In this document: in pieces, positions 56,687 through 64,000 of the stretch
Numbering within the stretch: the stretch's first letter is position 1
Layout: every line of letters begins with the position of its first letter
From: Bog-532 sp963775825
GTDB taxonomy: Bacteria > Actinomycetota > Actinomycetes > Streptosporangiales > Streptosporangiaceae
Length of the DNA stretch: 64,000 nucleotides
Assembly: GCA_963775825.1 (NCBI GenBank)
Contig: CAVZKY010000070.1
Coordinates: 44,185-108,184 of the forward strand
Reading direction: 5' to 3'
Position numbers and translations under genes: made by a program
Notes under the pieces: generated by a model
What the model was told of the DNA's origin: nothing
Database searches by the model: none
The model's input: only the letters and a program-made list of their open reading frames with translations

Positions 56687-57204
56687 TCGTCCTCCTTGTC
56701 CCCGGTGGGGCCGCCGTTGGGCCTGGACGGCCCCGACCGGCCGTCCCCCGTCCGGGAGTGCAGCGTAGCGCGCACCTGGTGCAGGGCGGTGGTGTAGTGC
56801 TTCACGTCCGGCCGCATGGCGGCGGCCAGGGCCAGGTACTCGGCCGCGGAGGCGGGATCCCCGGACCGGGCCAGGGACAGGCCGAGCCCGAAGTGGGCGT
56901 AGTCGTCGGCCGGGCTGGCCTCGACAATCATCCGGAAGTTGGCCGCCGCCTCCAGGTAACGCCGGGCGTCGAACTGGGCGCGGGCCAGCGCCTCCCGGAC
57001 GCTGCGTGAGGCCGGCTCGGCGGTGGCAGCGCGCTCCAGGATCTGGGCCGCGGCGGCGGGGCTGCCCCGGCTCAGCAGTTCCAGGCCGCGCTGATACCAG
57101 GCGTAAGGATCATCCTGCGGGCCGTCGGCGCCCGTGGCGTCAGCATGATCAGGCCCTGCACCGCCCCGCCGGGAATCCTGAATACCGTTTGGTCCTTCTG
57201 ACAT
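56683..57204 (-). CDS. Tetratricopeptide-repeat protein
   Basis: 173 residues. After a 30-residue acidic, disordered start there are about three TPR units (DPYAWYQRGLELLSRGSPAAAAQILERA; VREALARAQFDARRYLEAAANFRMIVEASP; DDYAHFGLGLSLARSGDPASAAEYLALAA). It is probably a scaffold for protein contacts. It is coupled to the HAD-IIA gene by ATGA and divergent from DUF1015; the two start codons are only 2 bp apart. This gene order is common in actinobacteria near the rRNA/tlyA region. AAAGGG lies upstream of the ATG. Confidence 0.88.
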   Translation of the reverse strand: MSEGPNGIQDSRRGGAGPDHADATGADGPQDDPYAWYQRGLELLSRGSPAAAAQILERAATAEPASRSVREALARAQFDARRYLEAAANFRMIVEASPADDYAHFGLGLSLARSGDPASAAEYLALAAAMRPDVKHYTTALHQVRATLHSRTGDGRSGPSRPNGGPTGDKEDD

Positions 57205-57206
57205 GT

Positions 57207-58622
57207 GTGCAGACCCTTTCGTCCGACCAACAGCCAGCGCCGGGGGCTCATGGCCTGACGCTGGCGCCCTTCCGGGGGGTTCGCTACGCCTCTGACCGGG
57301 TGAGCGGCATCGCGAACGTCACCTCCCCACCGTATGACGTCATCGGCCCGGGCACCGTGGAGCGACTCCTGGAGTCCGAGCCGCACAACGTCGTTCGTTT
57401 GATTTTGCCCGGAGCCGGATCCCCGCAAGCACCGCACGGCCCCCAAGCCAGCCAGATGACCGCCAGCCAGCTGGCCGCGCGCGACCTGTACGGCTGGCTT
57501 GCCTCGGGCGTGCTGGCCCGGGACCCGGAGCCGGCGCTGTACGCCTATGAGCAGAGCGTGCCCGCCAACGGCGCCGGTACTCCTGGCCCCGGTGGCTCTG
57601 TAGTCTCCCGCTGGGAGGTCGTCCAGCGCGGGCTGATCGGCGCGCTGCGGCTGGTCCCGGCGGGCTCCCCGAGCGTGCTGCCGCACGAGGACGTCATGCC
57701 CGGCCCGGTGGAGGGCAGGCGCGAGCTGATGGAGACGGCCCAGGCCAACCTGGAGCCGATCTTCCTGCTGTACGACTCGGCCGAGGATGGGGGCCAGGCC
57801 ACCGGTGGCCCCGGCAGCCAGGCCACCCGCCTGGTCGACGAGACAGCGACGACGCGGGAGCCGATCCTGTCCGCGGTGACCGACGACGGTATCCGGCATC
57901 GGGTGTGGGCGCTGACCGACCCCGCCGAGCACGCGGCGATCGCGGCCGACCTGGCCGGGCGCAGGGGGCTGATCGCCGACGGGCATCACCGCTACGCCGC
58001 CTACCTGAAGATGCAGGACCGGGAGCGCGGGGCCGGCCAGAGCTGCGGACCGTGGGACTTCGGCCTGGCGTTCCTCGTCGACTCGGCCGCTTACCCGCCA
58101 CGGATCGGTGCCATCCACCGGGTGGTCCCCGGGCTGGCCCCGGCGCGGGCCGCCGAGATGGCCAAGGGGGCACTCCGCGTCCGGCCCGTCAAAAATAAGC
58201 TGAACGATGCGGTACGGCTGCTCGCCGACGCCGGGCGTGACGGCCCGGCCTTCCTGCTCACCGACGGCGCGGACCAGTACCTGCTGACCGATCCGCAGCC
58301 GGACCGGCTGGCCGAGGTGATGCCCCCGGATCATTCGGCGCGCTGGCGGAGCCTGGCCGCGTCGGTGCTGCGCGAGCTGTTGATCCAGGGCGCCTGGACA
58401 CTGCGGGACGCCGAGCCGGAGGTGGTCGTCGTGCCGGGGGATGCCGCCGCGGCGGTGCAGGCGGCCCGGGCGGCGCACGGTACCGCGGTCATCTGTAACC
58501 CGGTGTCCGCCGCGGACGTCCGGGCAGTGGCGGAGAACGGCGAGCGGATGCCCCGCAAGTCGACATCGTTCGGCCCCAAGCCGCGCACCGGGCTCGTGAT
58601 GCGGACCTTCGTGACGTCCTGA
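57207..58622 (+). CDS. DUF1015 family protein
   Basis: 471 residues from GTG 57207. Motifs: LTLAPFRGVRYASDRVSGIANVTSPPYDVI at the start, NVVRLILP, HEDVMPGPVEGRRELM, IADGHHRYAAYL and a C-terminal PRKSTSFGPKPRTGLVMRTF. DUF1015 proteins are widespread and of unproven function; the His-rich IADGHHRY loop suggests a metal or phosphate site. No Shine-Dalgarno is seen before the GTG. Intact. Confidence 0.88.
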   Translation: MQTLSSDQQPAPGAHGLTLAPFRGVRYASDRVSGIANVTSPPYDVIGPGTVERLLESEPHNVVRLILPGAGSPQAPHGPQASQMTASQLAARDLYGWLASGVLARDPEPALYAYEQSVPANGAGTPGPGGSVVSRWEVVQRGLIGALRLVPAGSPSVLPHEDVMPGPVEGRRELMETAQANLEPIFLLYDSAEDGGQATGGPGSQATRLVDETATTREPILSAVTDDGIRHRVWALTDPAEHAAIAADLAGRRGLIADGHHRYAAYLKMQDRERGAGQSCGPWDFGLAFLVDSAAYPPRIGAIHRVVPGLAPARAAEMAKGALRVRPVKNKLNDAVRLLADAGRDGPAFLLTDGADQYLLTDPQPDRLAEVMPPDHSARWRSLAASVLRELLIQGAWTLRDAEPEVVVVPGDAAAAVQAARAAHGTAVICNPVSAADVRAVAENGERMPRKSTSFGPKPRTGLVMRTFVTS

Positions 58623-58654
58623 GCAAGAATTTACCCTTGGACGAGAATGGGGAC

Positions 58655-59692
58655 ATGAGCGACGAGGCGGGCGGCACGCGGGACGGCAGCGCGGGCACCG
58701 CGGCGGGTATCACCGCGCTCGGGCACGACGTGTTCGAGATCGACACCCGGATGGCAGGCTACCGCGGCATCACCGCCGGCTACCTCATCCGGTCGGACCG
58801 GCCGTGCCTGGTGGAGACGGGCACGGCGCCCTCGGCCCCGGTCGTCCGTGACGCGCTCGCCTTGCTCGGAGTGGGCCCGCAGGACCTGGCCACGGTCGTG
58901 GTCACGCACATCCACCTCGACCACGCCGGCGGGGTCGGCGACATCGCGGAGATGTTCCCGGCCGCGCGGGTGGTCGTGCACACCAAGGGCGCCCGGCACC
59001 TGGCCGATCCGTCCCGGCTGATGGCGAGCGCGCGGATGGTGTACGGCGACGCCCTGGACGCCCTGTTCGGAGCGCTGGCCCCGACGCCAGCCGAGCGGAT
59101 CGAGACCGTGGACCAGACCGGCGTCGTCGACCTCGGCGGCGGCCGCCGGCTGGACAGCCACCACTCACCCGGCCACGCCAAGCATCACGTCGGGCTGCTC
59201 GACTCCGCCAGCGGCGATCTCTACGTGGGCGACGCGGCCGGGGTCTACCTGCCGGAGACCGGCGACCTGCGGGCCGCTACTCCCCCGCCGGATTTCGACC
59301 TGGACACGGCGCTGGCGTCGTTGCGGCTGTTCGGCGCGCTTCGCCCGCAGCGCCTGCTCTTCAGCCACTACGGGCCGCTCGGTTCGGTACAGGAGACGCT
59401 GGAACGGTCCGCGGCGGAGATCCGGGTGTGGGTCGAGGAAACCCGCAAGGCGCACAGCGCGGGCCTGGACCTGGACCACGCGGTAGCCATGGTGCACCAG
59501 CGGACCAAGGACCGTTACGCGGGTTTCCGGGAGGCCGGCGACGACGACGCGGGTGAGAAGCTGATGCGGCTCACCGGGACCGAGGCCAACGTCAGTGGCA
59601 TCCTGCACTGGCTCGACAAGACCGCCCAGCCCACCGAGCCCAGCAAGGCTGGCTGGCCCAGCCAATCCGCTAGCTTCCCAGCGAATTCGTAG
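58655..59692 (+). CDS. MBL-fold metallohydrolase
   Basis: 345 residues. The zinc motif THIHLDHAGG is near residue 92; further ligands are HHSPGHAKHHVG, YVGDAAGVYLP (bridging Asp) and FSHYGPLG. A C-terminal helical extension (WVEETRKAHSAGLDLDHAVAMV) is found in one subgroup of glyoxalase-II-like enzymes. Substrate unknown. ATG at 58655 chosen with a G-rich site just upstream; TTG 58637 is the alternative. It follows DUF1015 by 32 bp, likely the same transcript. Confidence 0.9.
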   Translation: MSDEAGGTRDGSAGTAAGITALGHDVFEIDTRMAGYRGITAGYLIRSDRPCLVETGTAPSAPVVRDALALLGVGPQDLATVVVTHIHLDHAGGVGDIAEMFPAARVVVHTKGARHLADPSRLMASARMVYGDALDALFGALAPTPAERIETVDQTGVVDLGGGRRLDSHHSPGHAKHHVGLLDSASGDLYVGDAAGVYLPETGDLRAATPPPDFDLDTALASLRLFGALRPQRLLFSHYGPLGSVQETLERSAAEIRVWVEETRKAHSAGLDLDHAVAMVHQRTKDRYAGFREAGDDDAGEKLMRLTGTEANVSGILHWLDKTAQPTEPSKAGWPSQSASFPANS

Positions 59693-59705
59693 TCATAGGG
59701 CCCGG

Positions 59706-59728
59706 GCCGCCGGCGAAGGCCCGGCGGC
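59706..59728 (+). terminator. GC-rich hairpin after the MBL gene
   Basis: gccgccgg and ccggcggc form an 8-bp stem with a 7-base loop, 14 bases after the MBL stop, followed by TTAG. It suits termination of the DUF1015-MBL transcript. Bases 59729-59955 hold no supported gene. Confidence 0.55.
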
Positions 59729-59955
59729 TTAGCGCCCTAGGATTCCGCGGTCGGCCTCAGCGGCCGGCTGGGCGCCGGCATCCTGCTGTGGCGCCATGGC
59801 ACTGGCGCCGAGAAGATCGCCGCGCAGGCCGGCGCAGCCACCAGGGCCGTGTGCCATCCCGCCGACGCTCAAGGTGATCGCAAGGCTACTTTAAGTAACA
59901 TTATCGAAGGTCGTGCTGACAGGTCGAGAGCGAAGAGAGATAGAGAGATGCCGTG

Positions 59956-61001
59956 ATGGAGAAGATCGACCACTGGATTGTCGTGATGTTCGAAAACCGC
60001 TCGTTCGACAATCTGCTCGGCTACCTTCCGCACCTCCCCTCGTCGGAGGGGATCAGGGAGCAGCACATAGAGCTGCCCTACCCAGAAGGATCGGTCACCG
60101 TCGGTCCCACCACGGACCTGCGCGCCCCCATCCCCGACCCAGGCGAGGCGTACGGGAGCATCAACGTCCAGGTCTACGGCCGCTACGACCCTCCCTCGAA
60201 CGCTGATCGCCAGCCCTATTCGATGATGGCCGACTACTTCGAGGCGCCCTACAACGCGCCGAAGCCCGGCGAGACACCGACGATGGATGGCGCCGCGCTC
60301 GACTTCTACAACGTGTACCGCTGGGAGAAAGAGCGCGTGCCGACGCCAGAATAGATGCAGAGCATCGCTGGCGTGTTCACCCCCGAGACCGCACCGGTCA
60401 TCAACACGCTCGCCCAGGAGTATGCGGTCTTCACTCGCTGGTTCTGCGAGGCCCCCACCTGCACCACGCCCAATCGGAACTTCTTCTTCTGTGGAACCAA
60501 CGCAGGTCGGCTCGATAACCAGTTCATCATCAACTACGGCTGGGACTTCGAGCTGCCCAGCATCTTCACGCTGTTCGAGGACAAAGGACTTCCCTGGGCC
60601 GCGTACATCGACCCGAGCCAGAAGATCTCGATGTCAGCGCTGAGCCTCGGCGGGTTCAAGCACCGCGGGCTCTGGAAGGACCGCACGCGCACCAAGGCCC
60701 AGTTCTTCCATGACTGCGCGTCCGGCGATCTGCCGGCCTTCAGCTGGGTGGAGCCCTGCATGCTGTACTGGATGGGGTCGACAAGACTCGTGGGGTGGCC
60801 CTCGGCGACAATCCTGATCTCACGCTCCTCAAGGCCAAGGGCCGCGAGCTCGTCAACGACAAGGTCTCGCACCTGGGCGCCGTTGTCCTCGACAACCTGG
60901 TGAGGCTGACCGGCCGGTCCAAGGAAGAGGTTCCCCGGGAGCACGCAGCCATGACGACGTGGGTGGCCGATCGGGCAAAGGAGCTTCACGAAGGCGCCTG
61001 A
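59956..61001 (+). pseudogene. Phosphoesterase / phospholipase C-like gene, broken
   Basis: The start (MEKIDHWIVVMFENRSFDNLLGYLP) is the signature N-terminus of the phosphoesterase (phospholipase C / acid phosphatase) family. The frame is interrupted by TAG at 60352-60354, then continues in the same frame with GVFTPETAPVINTLAQEYAVF, PTCTTPNRNFFFCGTNAG and LPAFSWVEP. After about 60775 it jumps to another frame with LVNDKVSHLGAVVLDNLVRL and a stop at 61001, which does not look like this family. The catalytic middle is thus partly lost. Base composition is visibly less GC-rich than the flanks, suggesting acquisition. Confidence 0.75.
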
Positions 61002-61058
61002 ATGCCGGGATGGACGGAAATCCCCTAATAGCCGGCGCTGATCGTGAACCAAGTCGGG

Positions 61059-63667
61059 TTAGGGTGAGCCGGGCGCCGTCTCGCCGTCGTCGTCTTCGGG
61101 CTCGTCCGCGTCCGGGTCGAGGTCTTCCAGCGTGATCCCCTGGAGCTCCTGAAGCCGCTCCGCCGCGTTGGTATCGCCGTCGGCGTCGATGGCAGCGGCC
61201 CGGGCGAACCAGTCCAGGGCCTCCTCCGCCCGCCCCGCCTCCAGCAGGGCGTCGGCGTAGGCGTAGAACAGGGACGCCGAGTACGGCAGGCCTCGCCCGT
61301 CGGTGAGCTCCGGTACCTGAAGCACGACCACGGCGGCTTCGGGGCTGCCCTGGTCGCGCCGGATCCCCGACTCGACGATCAGCAGCTCGATCTGCCCGGC
61401 CCGGTTGAGCGTGGCCGCCTCCGGGCTGTGCGCCAGCGCCAGCGCCCGGTCGAGCCGGCCCAGGGCCCGCTCCGCGTCGGCCATCATGGGCAGGTAGATC
61501 TCCCGGCCGGTGAGCCGGCGCGCGGCGCGCAGCTCGGACAGGGCTTCGGCCCACTTACCGGCCCGGTAGGCGGCGATCCCGGCGGCCTCGCGTACCAGGC
61601 CCACCCGCGCGGCGAGTTCCCGGGCGGCGCGGGCCTGAGCGTAGGCACGTTCCGGATCCTCCTCGGTCTCGGCGGCCACCAGTCGCCGGGCCACGCTGTC
61701 GGCCAGATCCGCGGGCAGCGTGCGGAGCTCCGCGCGCGCTTCGGGGTCCAGCTGATCGGCGGTCACGTCCGCCGGGATCGGCGGCGACCCGGAACGGCCG
61801 ACCCGGTCGCTGCCGAGGCCGCGTGGCCGCCATTCCGTACGGTCGGGCCCGCCGCTGTGGGCGCCGCCTCGATCGGCACGGCCTCGATCGGCACCGCCTC
61901 GATCGGCACCGCCTCGATCGGCACCGCCTCGATCGGCACCGCCATAGCCAGCACCGCCCTGGCCGGAGTCGCTGCGGCGGGGGCCCGTGCGGTCCGGGCC
62001 ACGGCCGGGGCCAGCGCGGTACGGACCGCTCCGGCCGGGACCGGCGCGGCCAGGGGTGCGGTCAGGAGAGCCGGCGCGGCGGTACGAGCCACTGCTGGAG
62101 GAGCCCCCATCCGGGCGGCCAGCGCCGCCGGGGGCGCCGCCGCGGGCCGGGCGCCCGGCGCTGGGCCTGCCGCCACGGTCTGCCCCTTCACCGCCGGGAC
62201 GGTCGCCACGGTAGCTACGGTCACCGCCCGGGCGGTCGCCACGGTAGTTACGGTCATCCCCGGGACGGTCACCACCGTAGCCACGGTCACCGCCCGGGTG
62301 GTCGGCGCGGTCGCCGCGATCCGCACGGTCGACGCTGGAACGGTCGCCGCGGTCCGCGCCGTAAGCGCCAGGATGTTCGCCCCGATCGGTGCGCGGGCGG
62401 CTACCGGCAGGACGGCCAGGTCCATGTTCCGCAGATCCGTCAGCGCGGGGCCGGCTTCGCGCGGACGACTCGGGCGCTCTCCGGTATCGGGTTCCGGACG
62501 GCCCGCGCCACGGGACCCGGGCCGCTCGGCGCGGTCGCCACTGTCCCGGTACGGCCGGGAGCCGCCCGCTCCAGCGGGACGCGAGCGGCCCGCGCCGTAC
62601 GGCCCGTCCGCACCTCGTGCACCCCCGGCCCGGCGGGGACCGCCACTGGTGCGCGGGCCATCACCGGTGCGCGGGCCACCGGCAGAACGTGAGCCGCCGG
62701 TGGAGCGGGGGCCACCCGTAGTGCGGGGGCCACCCGTAGTGCGGGGGCCACCCGTAGTGCGGGGGCCACCCGTCGAGCGGGGGCCACCCGTAGTGCGGGG
62801 GCCACCCGTAGTGCGGGGGCCACCCGTAGTGCGGGGGCCACCCGTAGTGCGGGGGCCACCCGCAGCGCGGGATCCACCGGCCGAGCGGGAATCGTCAGTA
62901 GCGCGGGGGCCACCGGCAGAGCGGCGGTCGCCGCCGGTAGCGCCTGGGCCCGTCCGGGCTGTGCGCGGTCGCGGCCCGTCGCCCGCTCGTCCGGCGCCCT
63001 GGCCCGTGCGCGGGCCCGCTCCCCGGCCAGTCTCACCGGAAGGACCGCGCCCGGTCGAAGCTCCGCGGCCAGTCGAAGGACCGCGGCCGGCGGCAGGACC
63101 GCGGCCACCGGATCCGCCGGAGCGCGCGGCCGTCCCCGCGCTGCCGGGTGTCCTGCGGTCAGCGGACGCCCCCCGCGGACGCGATGCGGCGTGGTCCCCG
63201 CCGGTCCGGCGATCAGCATAGCTACCACGGTCGCTGGAGCCACCGCGGTCACTGGGGCCACCGCGGTCACTGGGGCCACCGCGGTCACTGGGGCCACCAC
63301 GGCCACTGGAGCCACCACGGCCACTGGAGCCACCACGGCCACTGGAGCCACCACGGCCACTGGAGCCACCACGGTCACTGGAGCCACCACGGCCACTGGA
63401 GCCACCACGGTCATTGGAGCCACCACGGCCGCTGGAGCCACCGCGGCCGCTGGAGCCACCGCGGCCGGCCGGGCCGGGGCCGCCCCGGCGGTCGCTGGCT
63501 CCGGCCGGGGCCCGGCTGCCGGAGCCGCCCTGAGGCCGCTCACGGTTCTCTTCGTCACCGCTGCCCCGGCTGCCCGGGCCGGATGCGCCACGCGCCCACC
63601 GCGGGGTTTCCGGCCGACGCCGCTGCGCAGGCCGCGGCCCACCGCGCCACTCGGTCACGGTGTCCAC
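61059..63667 (-). CDS. Arg/Gly-repeat protein with C-terminal TPR domain (one frame break)
   Basis: About 869 residues when one slip near 62400 is bridged. Residues 1 to about 420 are disordered and built of short repeats: RGGSSG/RGGSSD units, then GGPRTT units, with many Arg-Gly pairs. Then DRGDR/GGDRSYRGDRPG units and DRGGA units lead in frame into a helical TPR domain of about 235 residues (ADSVARRLVAAETEEDPERAYAQARAARELA; WAEALSELRAARRLTG; ALDWFARAAAIDADGD) with an acidic end. An internal GTG at 61764-61766 gives the TPR part alone as a second possible product. RGG-type tracts bind RNA in other proteins. It sits directly downstream of the rRNA operon. Confidence 0.75.
61871..61943. repeat. 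15-bp coding repeats (DRGGA units)
   Basis: Five copies of a 15-bp unit (gatcggcaccgcctc and variants) inside the Arg/Gly-repeat gene, at the join with the TPR domain. On the coding strand they read Asp-Arg-Gly-Gly-Ala. Confidence 0.85.
62700..62880. repeat. 18-bp coding repeats (GGPRTT units)
   Basis: About ten head-to-tail copies of an 18-bp unit close to ccacccgtagtgcggggg inside the Arg/Gly-repeat gene, encoding a Gly-Gly-Pro-Arg-(Thr/Ser)-Thr hexapeptide. Near-identity at the DNA level points to recent expansion by slippage. Confidence 0.9.
63228..63470. repeat. 18-bp coding repeats (RGGSSG units)
   Basis: About thirteen copies of an 18-bp unit close to ccactggagccaccacgg inside the 5' part of the Arg/Gly-repeat gene, encoding Arg-Gly-Gly-Ser-Ser-(Gly/Asp). 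No spacers separate them, so this is not a CRISPR array. Confidence 0.9.
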
Positions 63668-63736
63668 CTTTCCACGAAATCACTGAAACGAGCTAGCCGG
63701 GCCGGCCGTGGGCACGGCCCGTCGGCTCTGTCGCAC

Positions 63737-63781
63737 AAAAAAGAAGGAGGCTGCTCAACCCATAGGGGAGCAGCCTCCTTC
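63737..63781 (-). terminator. Intrinsic terminator of the rRNA operon
   Basis: On the minus strand, perfect 14-bp arms (gaaggaggctgctc and gagcagcctccttc) around an 11-base loop are followed by six T. It lies 10 bases after the 3' end of the 5S gene, a textbook intrinsic terminator. It separates the rRNA operon from the Arg/Gly-repeat gene, whose start is 70 bp further on. Confidence 0.95.
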
Positions 63782-63790
63782 AAAATAAGC

Positions 63791-63907
63791 CCGGCGGCGT
63801 CCTACTCTCCCACGCGGTCCCCCGCGCAGTACCATCGGCGCTGAAGGGCTTAACTTCCGGGTTCGGAATGGGACCGGGTGTTTCCCCTTCGCTATGGCCG
63901 CCGAAAC
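63791..63907 (-). rRNA. rrf: 5S ribosomal RNA
   Basis: 117 bases. On the minus strand it begins GTTTCGGCGGCCATAGC, contains CCCATTCCGAACCCGGAAG and AAGCCCTTCAGCGCCGATGG, and ends GGAGAGTAGGACGCCGCCGG; the two ends pair to form helix I. It is the last gene of a leftward rRNA operon; 23S and 16S would lie beyond the right edge. Bases 63908-64000 are the 23S-5S spacer, with two similar copies of a ctatcagacaaccctgggc-like stretch. Confidence 0.97.
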
Positions 63908-64000
63908 ACTATTGAGATGTAAGTCGGCTCGGAGATTACTCCCCGGACCTATCGGCCAGTGCTATCAGACAACCCTGGGCTGTCAGACAGCGCTGGGCCG

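Noticed and set aside
59729..59955. Plus-strand frame with GILLWRHGTGAEKIAAQAG before the phosphoesterase
   Set aside because: A loose resemblance to a phosphatase or NUDIX start, but no start codon, no length and no continuing motif support a gene.
62700..63470. Possible CRISPR array
   Set aside because: Units are 18 bp, head to tail, without spacers, in frame inside a gene and encoding regular hexapeptides.
61763..63667. 634-residue Ala/Val/Thr-rich protein as one gene, with the TPR gene separate
   Set aside because: After about 62400 the Ala-rich frame loses the Arg/Gly pattern, while another frame keeps it and runs straight into the TPR domain, so one gene with a frame break fits better.
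63908..64000. 3' end of 23S rRNA at the right edge
   Set aside because: No 23S 3'-terminal sequence is recognisable; the stretch is the 23S-5S spacer with a short direct repeat.

Overview
The window is high-GC DNA with an actinobacterial gene set: a LysM/transglycosylase protein of the Rpf type, a furA-katG pair, GlnA2-type glutamine synthetase, an F420-dependent LLM oxidoreductase, DUF222/HNH and DUF5996 proteins, and the TPR / HAD-IIA / DUF1015 cluster beside an rRNA operon. The gene content suits Streptosporangiales or a close relative, but no single gene fixes the genus. There is no tRNA and no CRISPR array. The only rRNA is a 5S gene at the right edge. It is the last gene of an rRNA operon transcribed leftward into the window, and it is followed by a clear intrinsic terminator.

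Layout. 0-7.5 kb: the end of a tyrosine-phosphatase-like gene, a decayed LuxR-type regulator, a secreted LysM/transglycosylase gene with a long leader and a Crp-like site, GNAT, FKBP and VOC genes, a secreted alpha/beta hydrolase, an SDR remnant, and a decayed IS30-family element sitting inside an interspersed repeat. 7.5-21 kb: a fused indolepyruvate ferredoxin oxidoreductase, CoA-binding, DsbA-like, cupin, DUF5996, DUF2127 and DUF72 proteins, a divergent tetronate-catabolism pair (DenD-like dehydrogenase, DUF1537 kinase) and valS. 21-33 kb: katG-furA, a membrane coiled-coil protein, an S4 protein, glnA2, an unknown conserved protein, nadE and a DUF222/HNH gene. 33-49 kb: HAD hydrolase, TetR regulator with a DHA2 exporter, serine hydrolase, panB, PaiB-like, DUF427, LLM oxidoreductase, two tandem YbjQ-type proteins, map, an ABC-2 transporter pair and a cupin protein. 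49.2-55.5 kb: a tight three-gene operon of large proteins I cannot assign (pore-like hydrophobic C-terminus; beta-propeller; pentapeptide-repeat / propeller / pentapeptide-repeat). 55.6-64 kb: HAD-IIA, TPR, DUF1015 and MBL-fold genes, a broken phosphoesterase, an Arg/Gly-repeat plus TPR protein, and the 5S gene.

Two features run through the whole window. First, many ordinary housekeeping genes (valS, panB, katG, the indolepyruvate oxidoreductase, MFS and others) are split by single-base frame changes, while neighbours such as glnA2, nadE and map are intact. This looks more like indel errors in the assembly than biological decay, although two in-frame TAG codons need a separate explanation. 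Coordinates of frameshifted genes are given for the whole locus. Second, a repeat with a palindromic core occurs at about 6.0/7.3, 13.9 and 26.2 kb, and the 26.2-kb copy serves as the empty-site reference for the IS30 insertion.

The best candidate for an undescribed system is the 49.2-55.5 kb operon. The Arg/Gly-rich TPR protein beside the rRNA operon is the next most interesting locus.
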